Shown: positions 6,489 through 13,913 of the stretch, piece after piece | How positions within the stretch are numbered: the first letter of the stretch is position 1 | Layout of the letters: every line of letters starts with the position of its first letter | Origin: SM1-73 sp964588305 | GTDB lineage: Bacteria; Zixibacteria; MSB-5A5; SM1-73 | Assembly (NCBI GenBank): GCA_964588305.1 | Contig: CAZPOP010000044.1 | Location: 1 to 14,294 of the forward strand | Direction: 5' to 3' | Length of the DNA: 14,294 bases | Made by a program: the position numbers and the translations under genes | The notes under the pieces: model-generated | The model's database searches: none | Told to the model about the DNA's origin: nothing | The model's input: only the letters and a program-made list of their open reading frames with translations

Positions 6489-8726
6489 CTATTTCCCCTC
6501 CACAAGATACATCCTGCTGTCCAGCGGAGCCATTTCTATGGCGATTCCGTTCCTCAACTCCTGTGGCGTGGTTCTTATCACCTCATTGCCCAAAAGATCA
6601 ACTAACCGTACTCTCTTCCCCCTTATCCCCAGCTTACGAGGTTCCATTTTGAGAATCAGCTTTCTCTTGTCCTCCGCGGGGATGCGGGGATCGGCCGAGC
6701 CTGGAGGAGGATGCTCGGGAGGAAAAACCAGGTAGAGGATGGTATGCCGCTCATTCTTTTGCACAGCGACGTCGACAAGAGGATGATCACACCACACGTG
6801 CCTTGGGACGTCGCATCTTCTTAGCACCTCTTCTAGGAAGAAGAGTTTGTTATGGTTCAGTCCGGCCGATATGTCAAAGGTGAAAAGGTAAACGTAACCT
6901 TTCCCTATCCTTGAAATGGCACCCACGGGTCTGGCATCATGGCTTGCCAAAACCCTAGATTTCTTTGAACCTCTGATATAACCATATACAAAGGTGGTGA
7001 ACTCCTGATCCAACCCGTTTATTCTTCCCACGCACGGCGCATCACCCTTGGGAGATAGTTCTTTGGTTTTGAGTTTCAAGGACTTAGCCAGAAGCTCACA
7101 GCCTTTCATCCTCAGATCATACTTGGGCAGAAGCCCGAAGAGAATCAGTGTTCTACCTTCCTTAGCCAGTCTGATCAGGGCGCCCTGACTTTCCGCATCC
7201 ATGTATTCACCACAAGGAACAATGAGGACCTCTGAGTCGTCCAAACCCTCTTTGGCCCAAAGGTCAGGCATTCTGAAAGGAAGCTTGAGATTAATCAAAT
7301 CCTGGCTTAAGTATTTGTGGGTTTTCCGTATCAACAAAGATACATAAGAGAAAGGTTCGTCCTTTCTTTGAGGGGATTGATTCTCCTTCAGATATGAATG
7401 CCAAAGGTAGGGTCTATAGTTCACCAAACCAATCTCTGACAAACTCTCGAGATTCTCTAATTCTATTCTTTCGCTCAACTCGTTGAATTTGCGGATCAAT
7501 TCAAGATTAGGACGAATGGTTCCGTCATTTGCCAGGGGAGAATCGTACCAGTGATCTCTCTCCACGAACATATAATTATTGAATCCCTTGATCCCAGATG
7601 CAAGAGCTGACACCAATAGGAATTTGACTCTTTGAGGGGTCACCGGAAAGTATCTCTCTCCATCCCTGGGCAGATGCGACCAACTGCCAAGCGAAAACTC
7701 CGAGGACCAGGGAAACTTGCAACAGGCGGCAAAGTAACGGAGGTGCCGAACAAGCTCGAAATAATCCGTCTGCCAGAGAACATTTATCCCGCACAAGACC
7801 TCGTCGGAATCCACCAGCTGCCAATTGAAAGGAAGTGAAAAGTTCTTGGAACAAAAAAGATTGACCGAAAACAAGGGAGCAACGTCAAAAGACAGGAACA
7901 ATTCTTTCAACTTCAAAACAAAATCTGCCAGAGTCTTCTCTTTGAATGCAACCCAATCGAAATACTTAACCAAATTCTTTGGCCGACTGATTTTCAGGCT
8001 CTTAGGTGGTTTTACATCCCCAAAGCTGCCGTGTTTCTCCCCATAGAGTTGATTCAGCTTTCTAACCTCTCCATATTTTTCCTTTAAGAATTGAGGGAAG
8101 ATCGAGCCTACCATGTGATCGTTGTAGTCCATTTCAAAGGGATTCAAATTGCTCCGAGAATCCTGCCGATGCCCCAAAAAGAGACCGTTATCCAGCTCGA
8201 CTAAGATCACCGGACCCTTGGGATAAACATAACTTTTTATGATCTCTGAAAGAGCCGCGAAATACCTTTTGACGTGGACAAGAAACTTTGGATGGAGCAA
8301 AGAAAGCACATAGCCGCTCCTGACCCCAGCATGATCCTCCATCTTGATCGGTTCCCCCTTTGAGTCTCTGGCCAAAATCTCGGGATTATCGTAAAGGAAC
8401 TCAGGACACCCTCCGTTTTTCCACTCCGAGTCTACGAACGGTCCCGGACGCAGCATAACCTTGAAGCCAAACTCCCTGGCCAACTCCAAGAAAACCACCA
8501 AATCCTTGGCGTGGTCAGTAGTTCCGAAAAAATCAAACTCACCGACCGAGCTTTCATGTAAATTCCAAGGTACACAAGTGGATACGATCCTGAATCCAGC
8601 CTTCCTCATTCGTTCGAAACAGATCGACCAATATCTCTTGTTGACTCTAAAATAGTGCATCTCAGCCGAGAAGGGATAATACTCCTCTTTGCCAATAACA
8701 AATTTGTTATCTGCGACTTTCAACAT
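6489..8726 (-). CDS. Glycoside hydrolase family 35-type beta-galactosidase-like protein, acid/base residue missing
   Basis: A 745-aa protein with no signal peptide, so probably cytoplasmic. Residues 15-110 follow the GH35 barrel closely: FSAEMHYFRV (19-28), STCVPWNLHE (49-58), FKVMLRPGPFVDSEW (88-102) and GGCPEFL (105-111). In GH35 enzymes the acid/base Glu follows Asn in a V-x-x-E-N-E-Y segment after the GPV strand. Here the segment is GPVILVELDNGLF (171-183), so Asn180 is followed by Gly181. The nucleophile segment is kept as SSEFSLG, with Glu343. Residues about 430-640 form an alpha/beta domain (VLIVPCGEYMD, 500-510) like the trimerisation domain of GH42 enzymes, and 650-745 form a beta-rich end. 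Normal length suggests it is not decayed. It might be inactive, use another acid, or act on a different linkage. ATG 8724-8726 has AGGAAG six bases upstream. It is monocistronic with its own promoter. Confidence 0.85.
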   Translation of the reverse strand: MLKVADNKFVIGKEEYYPFSAEMHYFRVNKRYWSICFERMRKAGFRIVSTCVPWNLHESSVGEFDFFGTTDHAKDLVVFLELAREFGFKVMLRPGPFVDSEWKNGGCPEFLYDNPEILARDSKGEPIKMEDHAGVRSGYVLSLLHPKFLVHVKRYFAALSEIIKSYVYPKGPVILVELDNGLFLGHRQDSRSNLNPFEMDYNDHMVGSIFPQFLKEKYGEVRKLNQLYGEKHGSFGDVKPPKSLKISRPKNLVKYFDWVAFKEKTLADFVLKLKELFLSFDVAPLFSVNLFCSKNFSLPFNWQLVDSDEVLCGINVLWQTDYFELVRHLRYFAACCKFPWSSEFSLGSWSHLPRDGERYFPVTPQRVKFLLVSALASGIKGFNNYMFVERDHWYDSPLANDGTIRPNLELIRKFNELSERIELENLESLSEIGLVNYRPYLWHSYLKENQSPQRKDEPFSYVSLLIRKTHKYLSQDLINLKLPFRMPDLWAKEGLDDSEVLIVPCGEYMDAESQGALIRLAKEGRTLILFGLLPKYDLRMKGCELLAKSLKLKTKELSPKGDAPCVGRINGLDQEFTTFVYGYIRGSKKSRVLASHDARPVGAISRIGKGYVYLFTFDISAGLNHNKLFFLEEVLRRCDVPRHVWCDHPLVDVAVQKNERHTILYLVFPPEHPPPGSADPRIPAEDKRKLILKMEPRKLGIRGKRVRLVDLLGNEVIRTTPQELRNGIAIEMAPLDSRMYLVEGK

Positions 8727-8754
8727 GTTACTTCCTCGAAAAAGGATGGAATCT

Positions 8755-8812
8755 CTAAGGCCAGAACACCTCTCACTGCCTTAGGTTAGTCTGAGTCAGG
8801 AAGTCTCCTGAC
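8755..8812 (-). promoter_or_regulatory. Two-hairpin 5' leader of the GH35-like gene
   Basis: Between the predicted promoter and the ATG at 8726 lie two perfect inverted repeats. GTCAGGA (8795-8801) and TCCTGAC (8806-8812) have a 4-nt spacer, which makes a compact hairpin or an operator half-site pair. CTAAGGC (8755-8761) and GCCTTAG (8778-8784) are separated by 16 bases. Neither is followed by a T-tract, so they are not ordinary terminators. They could be protein-binding sites or leader RNA structure controlling the glycosidase. Confidence 0.5.
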
Positions 8813-8846
8813 ACTATGCACTCCCTATGAGAAAAAGCATCCTATT

Positions 8847-8875
8847 ATCTTACATCTGGAATCACCTTTTGTCAA
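8847..8875 (-). promoter_or_regulatory. Sigma-70-type promoter of the GH35-like gene
   Basis: On the minus strand a perfect TTGACA (8870-8875) is followed after 17 bases by TAAGAT (8847-8852, 4 of 6). An alternative -10, GATAAT (8844-8849, 5 of 6), has a 20-base spacer. Transcription would start near 8840, leaving a leader of about 110 nt before the ATG. Confidence 0.6.
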
Positions 8876-9265
8876 CAAAAAACACGAATACTGAGCAATA
8901 ATTTTTGCAGGCGGGTTGTCTGAATTTCTTGCTCCACCTAACCTTCTCCCCATCAATATGTTAAAGGACAGTCACAAGTTAAAGCGCCTAGTTGAAACAC
9001 CGCTTCTGTCCATTGGGTCAGGCTACTTCTTTGTGTTACAAAGCATTATAAGCATCATCTTTGCGCCTGGCCGCATCGCCTTGGCCCAGATTCCCTAATG
9101 GACGACAGTGCGATTCACATTATGATATTGACGGAGAGATTGCACTGCAACTGACGCTATGCAGGAGCCTAAAGTTGATTGCTGGACGCTTTTGTACTGA
9201 ACGCCAAGAGGTTAGCCTGCCTCAGGCAGGCTTCCAGGGGAGAGCGACCTTTTTCAGACGTATAA
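8876..9265. other. Intergenic stretch without a gene
   Basis: This stretch lies between the GH35-like gene's promoter and the terminator of the first secreted-protein cassette. The only frame of note (plus, 8916-9098, 60 codons) has no ribosome site and no recognisable motif. It contains the perfect palindrome at 9214-9232. I see no RNA gene. Confidence 0.5.
9214..9232. repeat. Short perfect palindrome
   Basis: AGCCTGCC (9214-9221) and GGCAGGCT (9225-9232) are exact inverted copies with a 3-base centre (TCA). There is no T-tract on either side, so it is not an intrinsic terminator. Short GC-rich palindromes of this sort are often dispersed extragenic repeats, but only one copy is in this window. 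Confidence 0.5.
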
Positions 9266-9299
9266 AAAACCCCTCCCATGCACCGGGGAGGGGTTTTGA
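9264..9299 (-). terminator. Bidirectional intrinsic terminator of secreted-protein cassette 1
   Basis: AAAACCCCTCCC (9266-9277) pairs perfectly with GGGAGGGGTTTT (9286-9297) across an 8-nt loop, and the minus-strand product ends in six T. It lies 33 bases beyond the stop of the 404-aa gene. The CCCCTCCC core recurs in the terminators at 10899-10932 and 12451-12484. Confidence 0.9.
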
Positions 9300-9330
9300 G
9301 ACTTCTTCAGCCTTGTCTCCCGGATCACTA

Positions 9331-10545
9331 CTACTTCAGAAGGATCATCTTCCTGACATCAGAGAAGCCGCCAGCCGTCATTCGATAGAGGTATATTCCG
9401 CTTGAGACCTCGGCACCTCCCTGGTCCTTTCCATCCCAGGTCACAACAGAGCTTCCTGCTGCTAAGTCTTCATCTACCAAGGTCTTCACCTTTTGACCCA
9501 GGATGTTGAAGATCTCCATCCTTACGTGGGAAGCTCGGGGTAGGCTCAGCTTAAACTCTGTCACCGGATTGAATGGATTGGGATAGTTCTGGGAAACGGA
9601 GAAATCGGCCGGTCTCCTATCTTCTTCTGTGGAACCCTCGATCCATCTCACGTCAGTAGGGAGTACCTGCACAGTGTCATCGTGGACCCGAAAACAGATG
9701 GGCAGGTTACTTCTGGGACAATAATTCTTGGAGTCCTGTCGAGTGAATGTAAGGTGGTTCGTGGGTGGCCAGAAGGTAGAGTCGATGCATATTGTCGCGC
9801 TGTCCTCAAGCCTAAGTGTGAAGGTAGCCAGAAGGACCTTGTTCCCCTCCCACCAAGCACGGTTCGTCGGATCAAATGTGGAAGTAATCAACCACATGCG
9901 AGGTGAGGTAAGAAGAGATTCTTTGACTCCATAATGATACCAAGAACTGTCACTAGTGATATTGACAACTACGATGGACCATTCCAGCCCTTGAGACTGC
10001 CCTGCAAGCCAAGCCATCCGGTTGCTGTCCAACTCGGAGGGGTGAGAGTGACGCCATATGCTTCGGGGAAATCTGGGATCCCAGAGGTTCATGGCATTCT
10101 CATTCCAATAAGTGCTCAGGCTGCAATACCTGTCCGCGTTCGTATGAGTCCAGGCAAGGGGTAGGACCAGACCTCTAATGGAATCCTGCACCCAGAAGCT
10201 CTCCGATTCCATCCAAAAGGTATTTGAATCGTGGGTCACCAGAACATTAACATAAAGAAAGCAAGGAAAGTGCTCACCGGGATCATTGATACAAATCGTA
10301 TCACAATTCCCCATAAAACAGGAAATAAAACAGGTATCCGTCTTTGGCCAGGGAACAACGTGCAAGGTATCGCATGTACCTAAGTCAAGCGAATACCCGC
10401 AGTCAGTACCTATGTAACAACTACTGTCAGCGCCACAACAGTTGTCGCTCACTGAGTCTCCAGGATAACACTCAAACTGAGCCCACGAAGAACTCAAGAG
10501 AACAAATACAAACATTATCGACAACAGAATGGGTCTCACATTCAC
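9331..10545 (-). CDS. Secreted Cys-rich protein with type IX/FlgD-like C-terminal tail (paralogue 1)
   Basis: A 404-aa protein. It starts with GTG (10543-10545) seven bases after GGAG; no ATG is available in frame near the signal sequence. Residues 1-23 (NVRPILL...SSSWAQ) form a signal peptide, probably cut after Gln23 or nearby. Residues 26-100 are rich in Cys (CCGADSSCY, GTCDT, DTCF, NCDTICINDPGE) and could form disulfides. Residues 105-285 form a region I cannot assign, with VTHDSNTFW, VQDSIRGL, WEGNKVLLATFTL and CIDSTFWPP. The last 90 residues begin SVSQNYPNPFNPVT (317-330) and end SSGIYLYRMTAGGFSDVRKM plus ILLK, the classic tail of type IX-sorted or FlgD-like Ig domain proteins. It is probably exported to the cell surface or medium. 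It is closely similar to the 389-aa paralogue and less so to the 380-aa one. No catalytic motif is seen. Confidence 0.85.
   Translation of the reverse strand: MNVRPILLSIMFVFVLLSSSWAQFECYPGDSVSDNCCGADSSCYIGTDCGYSLDLGTCDTLHVVPWPKTDTCFISCFMGNCDTICINDPGEHFPCFLYVNVLVTHDSNTFWMESESFWVQDSIRGLVLPLAWTHTNADRYCSLSTYWNENAMNLWDPRFPRSIWRHSHPSELDSNRMAWLAGQSQGLEWSIVVVNITSDSSWYHYGVKESLLTSPRMWLITSTFDPTNRAWWEGNKVLLATFTLRLEDSATICIDSTFWPPTNHLTFTRQDSKNYCPRSNLPICFRVHDDTVQVLPTDVRWIEGSTEEDRRPADFSVSQNYPNPFNPVTEFKLSLPRASHVRMEIFNILGQKVKTLVDEDLAAGSSVVTWDGKDQGGAEVSSGIYLYRMTAGGFSDVRKMILLK
9575..9604. repeat. 30-bp identical block shared by the three secreted-protein genes
   Basis: The same 30 bases, from GGATTGGGATAG to ACGGAGAAA on the plus strand, occur at 9575-9604, 11205-11234 and 12759-12788. 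They encode the SVSQNYPNPF part of the sorting tail. Neighbouring DNA is also similar but diverged, so the tail is the most conserved part of the three paralogues. Confidence 0.85.
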
Positions 10546-10898
10546 TTCACTTCTCCTCGAGTTTGGATCCTCTGTTGAATCTGATAGCCTTCTCCACCAC
10601 CCAGAAACCTCTCCTCTGAGCTATATATAAGAAAATAAACTGAGATGTCAATATCAAAAATTGAGATGGGGAAAGAGTTGCGGGAAAAGGACGTATCGGA
10701 ATCTTGTTCTCTTGACCGTCACATAATCCATTAGGTAAGAGAAAAGAAAAGCTGGGGTTGCTTTATGCCATCCTAAATGCGCTTTTTTTAGCCTGGGGCG
10801 TCTTTTTGCTCTGCATAGCCCCGTCGACACGATCAACTGAAGTGCGCACTCCCTGGCTGGAATTGCCAGATACGGGGAGAATAATCTGTATTGATGAA
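10546..10898. other. Promoter-bearing spacer between cassettes 1 and 2
   Basis: The spacer holds the ribosome site and promoter of the 404-aa gene at its left end. The rest (10652-10898) shows no convincing gene. Weak frames on both strands (plus 10758-11018, minus 10654-10917) run into the terminator and lack ribosome sites. A short stretch near 10753-10769 (GTTGCTTTATGCC) resembles one near 12312-12324, a faint trace of the duplication. Confidence 0.5.
10622..10651 (-). promoter_or_regulatory. Sigma-70-type promoter of cassette 1
   Basis: On the minus strand a perfect TTGACA (10646-10651) is followed by TATATA at a spacing of 16 (10624-10629) or 18 (10622-10627). It lies about 75 bases upstream of the GTG start at 10545. 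The other two cassettes carry the same arrangement. Confidence 0.72.
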
Positions 10899-10932
10899 AA
10901 AGTCCCCTCCCCATCAAGTGGGAGGGGACTTT
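10899..10932 (-). terminator. Bidirectional intrinsic terminator of secreted-protein cassette 2
   Basis: AAAGTCCCCTCCC (10899-10911) and GGGAGGGGACTTT (10920-10932) form a perfect 13-bp stem with an 8-nt loop; the minus-strand side continues as TTTTT. It starts 28 bases beyond the stop at 10961. Compared with cassette 1, an added G-T step on one side is matched by A-C on the other, so pairing is kept. Confidence 0.9.
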
Positions 10933-10960
10933 CGGATTTTCTCAGTCGTTACTCTCCTTA

Positions 10961-12103
10961 CTATTTCAGTAGCAGCATCTTCTTGATATCCGAGAAATCG
11001 CCAGCCGTCATTCGATAAAAGTATATTCCACTTGAAACACCCAGTCCTCTTTCGTCCTTTCCATCCCAATCCACAACGTGGGTCCCGGCTCTCCTCCTTT
11101 CACCCACCAAGGTCTTTACCCTTTGACCCAGGATATTGAAGATCTCTGTTTTCACGTGAGAAGCCCGGGGCAGGTGGAACCTAAACTGCGTGGCCGGGTT
11201 AAAGGGATTGGGATAGTTCTGGGAAACGGAGAAACTGGTCGGTATGTTCTCCTCTTCCGCCGAACCCTCAATCCATCTCACGCCGGTTGAGCCGCCGGCA
11301 ATCCGCACGCACTTGGCCAGGTTGGTTCTGGGAACATATTTCGCAGCGTCATGTCGCACAAATGCAAGATGCGATTGCGGCGGCCAAAAGGTGGAGTCGA
11401 AACATATCTCCGCGGTATCACAACCTTGGGACTTATAAACCATAAAGGTGAAGGTGGCAAGAAGTGCTCTGCTTCCCTCCCACCATCTCCGGCACGATGG
11501 CCTGGCGGGCATCATCGTCAGCCGCGCCTGTCCCGAATCCTGGTCGCAGGAGCAAGATTCTAGGTTCAGAATAACCATGGACCACACGGTACTCGGATCT
11601 TCCTTTGCTAAACTAAACATCCGGTTGTAGACCGTGTCCCCGGTAACGGAGTTCACAACGTCACGAAAGATGCTCCGAGGCATGGTCGGCATATATGGGC
11701 TGCAAGTGACGTTGTTCCAGTCGTCCCAATCGGGAAGAACTACGGAATCCAAGCATCCTCCTGGCGGGCACCAGAAAGCAAGAGGAACCACAAAACCCGC
11801 AATCGAGTCCTGTACCCAGATGTGCTGAGACTCCGAATAAAAGGTACTTGAATCATGGGTCGCAAAAAGACTCACATACAGAAAACAGGGAAAAAGCTCG
11901 CCCGGGTTATTGATACAAATCGTATCGCACTCTTCCGGAGAATTGCAGCCAATAAAACAGGTGTCCGTGTGCGGCCAAGCCTCGACATAGAGGGTATCAC
12001 AAATACCCAGGTCATTCGAATCCTCAGGACATTGAGCCCGCAAGAAGCCGGGAAAAAGCAAAAAAAAGATTACAGACAAAAGGAAGAAGGGATTTTCTTT
12101 CAT
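10961..12103 (-). CDS. Secreted Cys-rich protein with type IX/FlgD-like C-terminal tail (paralogue 2)
   Basis: A 380-aa protein. The frame extends up to 12151, but the ATG at 12101-12103 is preferred because it is preceded by AAAGG at a normal distance and begins a proper signal peptide, MKENPFFLL...GFLRAQ (1-24). Residues 25-75 are Cys-rich (ICDT, DTCF, EECDTICINNPGE); further Cys pairs at CPPGGC (112-117) and ESCSC (182-186) are not in the other copies. The middle (80-270) shares VQDSIAGFVVPL, WWEGSRALLATFTF, DSTFWPPQSHLAF and PRTNLAKC with its paralogues. The tail runs from SVSQNYPNPFNPATQF (292-307) to DIKKMLLLK. It is the most diverged of the three. Expected location is outside the outer membrane. 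Promoter 75 bases upstream and terminator 28 bases downstream make it a single-gene unit. Function is unknown. Confidence 0.85.
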   Translation of the reverse strand: MKENPFFLLSVIFFLLFPGFLRAQCPEDSNDLGICDTLYVEAWPHTDTCFIGCNSPEECDTICINNPGELFPCFLYVSLFATHDSSTFYSESQHIWVQDSIAGFVVPLAFWCPPGGCLDSVVLPDWDDWNNVTCSPYMPTMPRSIFRDVVNSVTGDTVYNRMFSLAKEDPSTVWSMVILNLESCSCDQDSGQARLTMMPARPSCRRWWEGSRALLATFTFMVYKSQGCDTAEICFDSTFWPPQSHLAFVRHDAAKYVPRTNLAKCVRIAGGSTGVRWIEGSAEEENIPTSFSVSQNYPNPFNPATQFRFHLPRASHVKTEIFNILGQRVKTLVGERRRAGTHVVDWDGKDERGLGVSSGIYFYRMTAGDFSDIKKMLLLK

Positions 12104-12450
12104 TCTGCTGCCTTTAAATCTGAGACTTCCGTAAAACTCTCCGTTTCGCAAAAATCAAAACCTCTGCTTTCCTCATTTGTATACGAAAACGGATTCAAAT
12201 GTCAACAGAAATATCGGGATTAGGTGACGATTCTTGGGAGAAGGACACATGGTGCTACTGAGCCGTTGACTCCCAGGCCATCGGTGAGTCAAAAAAACAA
12301 CGAAGGTTGAAGTTGCTCTTTGCCGCCCCGATCTGCACACCAGCTCGGGCCGTCTGTTTGTTCTTGATGGTCCTTATCTACATGGCCATCCGAAAAGCGC
12401 ACTCCTTTGCCGAGATTGTCACCAACGGGAACAATAAGAGCGCTGATGAA
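12104..12450. other. Promoter-bearing spacer between cassettes 2 and 3
   Basis: The left end holds the leader and promoter of the 380-aa gene. Beyond it, TTGACTC (12266-12272) and GAGTCAA (12286-12292) form a 7-bp inverted repeat with a 13-base centre and a flanking A-run; its meaning is unclear. A plus-strand frame at 12307-12540 lacks a ribosome site and runs through the terminator, so it is not called. Confidence 0.45.
12178..12205 (-). promoter_or_regulatory. Sigma-70-type promoter of cassette 2
   Basis: On the minus strand a perfect TTGACA (12200-12205) is followed after 16 bases by TATACA (12178-12183, 4 of 6). It lies about 75 bases upstream of the ATG at 12103, the same distance as in cassette 1. 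This also supports the ATG at 12103 over the start further upstream at 12151, which would leave a leader of only about 25 nt. Confidence 0.68.
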
Positions 12451-12484
12451 AAAATCCCCTCCCGATTAGCTGGGAGGGGATTTT
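12451..12484 (-). terminator. Bidirectional intrinsic terminator of secreted-protein cassette 3
   Basis: AAAATCCCCTCCC (12451-12463) and GGGAGGGGATTTT (12472-12484) form a perfect 13-bp stem with an 8-nt loop, flanked by T-runs on both strands. It lies 30 bases beyond the stop at 12515. The core is identical to the other two cassette terminators while the outer pairs and loop differ. Confidence 0.9.
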
Positions 12485-12514
12485 CACGTTTTCTAAGTCG
12501 GTGCCTCGACGTTG

Positions 12515-13684
12515 TTACTTCAAAAGGACCATCTTCTTGATATCGGAGAACTCGTCAGCCCACATTCGGTAGAAGTATACTCCGCTAGAAACCTCTACTC
12601 CTCTTTCGTCATTCCCGTCCCAGTCCACAACATAGCTCCCCGTCTTCATATCCTCGTCAGTCAGGGTTTTAACCTTTTGACCCAGAATATTGAAGATCTC
12701 TATTCTCACGTGAGAAGCCCGGGGCAGTTCGAACTTAAACTGCGTGACCGGATTGAAGGGATTGGGATAGTTCTGGGAAACGGAGAAACTGGTCGGCCTG
12801 CTCTCTTCCTCTGCCGAACCCTCGACCCATCTAACGTCTGTCACGCCCCCGGCGACATGAAAGCATTTGGGCAGCTCATATCTCGGGAAATAGACCCTTC
12901 CGTCCTGTCGAGTGTAAGTAAGACGGTTTTGTGGCAACCACAAGATGGTGTCGATGCATATTGTCATGGTGTCCTCAACCCTAAAGGTAAACGTGACCAG
13001 AAGGGTCCTGTCTCCTTCTTGCCAGCGGCGATTCGTGGGGGAGGCCGGGATAAGGCTAGTCCACATACGCGGCGGCGTATAGATAGAATCAATGTCGGAT
13101 ACAAACCAGGAGCTGTCATTGGTCCAGTTATATATACGTGTTGACCAGTCCAGTCCCATAAACTGTCCTGCAAGGGAGGCCATGCGGTTACTATCCAGTT
13201 CGGAGACCTGGAAGTGACGCCAGATGCTTCTAGCAAACGGGGGGGCAGTATAGTACACCTGATCCTGATTCCAGTACCCAGACAAACTACAATAGGCATC
13301 TGGATTCGTCCAATACCGGACCAGAGGAAACGTGAAGGCTGCGATTGAGTCTTGCACCCACTTGCTCTCCTGATCCCACCAGAAGGTATTTGAATCTTGG
13401 GTCACGAGAAGACTGACATAAGCAAAGCAAGGGAACAGCTCACCTGGATCATTGATCTTGTAATTCACGCAATCCCCATCAAAGCAGGTGTCCGTCTCTG
13501 GCCAGGGAATGATATGGATGGTATCGCAAGTACCCAGGTCCCATGAGTATGCATCGTCGCCGCTATCAGCCCCACAGCAATTCGTTTCCACCGAGTCTCC
13601 GGGGTTACAGGGAAATTGAGCCCACGAAGAACTGAAGCAACCTAATACCAGCACCAACAACAGAAATATAAAACCTCTTTTCAT
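12515..13684 (-). CDS. Secreted Cys-rich protein with type IX/FlgD-like C-terminal tail (paralogue 3)
   Basis: A 389-aa protein. The open frame reaches 13774, but the ATG at 13682-13684 is chosen because AGAGGAGGGG lies four bases upstream and the signal peptide starts there (MKRGFIFLLLVLVLGC). Cleavage could be after WAQ (residue 23), as in paralogue 1. VLGC (13-16) could also be read as a lipobox, which would make it a lipoprotein. Residues 25-90 are Cys-rich (CCGADSGDD, GTCDT, DTCFDGDC, INDPGE). The unassigned middle shares YCSLSGYWN, RSIWRH, SELDSNRMASLAGQ, LLVTFTFRVEDTMTICID and LPKCF with paralogue 1. The tail runs from SVSQNYPNPFNPVTQF (301-316) to DIKKMVLLK. It is probably surface-exposed or released. 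It is nearer to paralogue 1 than to paralogue 2. Function is unknown. Confidence 0.85.
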   Translation of the reverse strand: MKRGFIFLLLVLVLGCFSSSWAQFPCNPGDSVETNCCGADSGDDAYSWDLGTCDTIHIIPWPETDTCFDGDCVNYKINDPGELFPCFAYVSLLVTQDSNTFWWDQESKWVQDSIAAFTFPLVRYWTNPDAYCSLSGYWNQDQVYYTAPPFARSIWRHFQVSELDSNRMASLAGQFMGLDWSTRIYNWTNDSSWFVSDIDSIYTPPRMWTSLIPASPTNRRWQEGDRTLLVTFTFRVEDTMTICIDTILWLPQNRLTYTRQDGRVYFPRYELPKCFHVAGGVTDVRWVEGSAEEESRPTSFSVSQNYPNPFNPVTQFKFELPRASHVRIEIFNILGQKVKTLTDEDMKTGSYVVDWDGNDERGVEVSSGVYFYRMWADEFSDIKKMVLLK

Positions 13685-13688
13685 TTTA

Positions 13689-13698
13689 CCCCTCCTCT
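13689..13698 (-). promoter_or_regulatory. Ribosome binding site fixing the start of paralogue 3
   Basis: AGAGGAGGGG on the minus strand ends four bases before the ATG at 13684. It decides against the longer frame, whose extra 30 N-terminal residues (from 13774) would place a charged segment before the signal peptide. Confidence 0.75.
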
Positions 13699-13913
13699 GA
13701 TTTGGAGTGTTTATTGACTCTTCCTTATATTCACAAAAAAAGAGCTTGTGCCTTCCCTTTCCGCACTGAGTCAAAATTCGTCTTAGTACTGCTGCACCTG
13801 CACCAAACTAAACTCCCGCGGAAAATGAAAAAATCAGGAACTTTTAGAGTTTTTCCCTCTCACCTCCTTGCACTTTAGAATTCGGAAATGTCTTTTTTCT
13901 TCATCATTAATTT

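Noticed and set aside
12512..13144. A 210-codon plus-strand frame antisense to paralogue 3
   Set aside because: It is a mirror of the coding strand; similar but shorter antisense frames exist opposite the other two paralogues for the same compositional reason.
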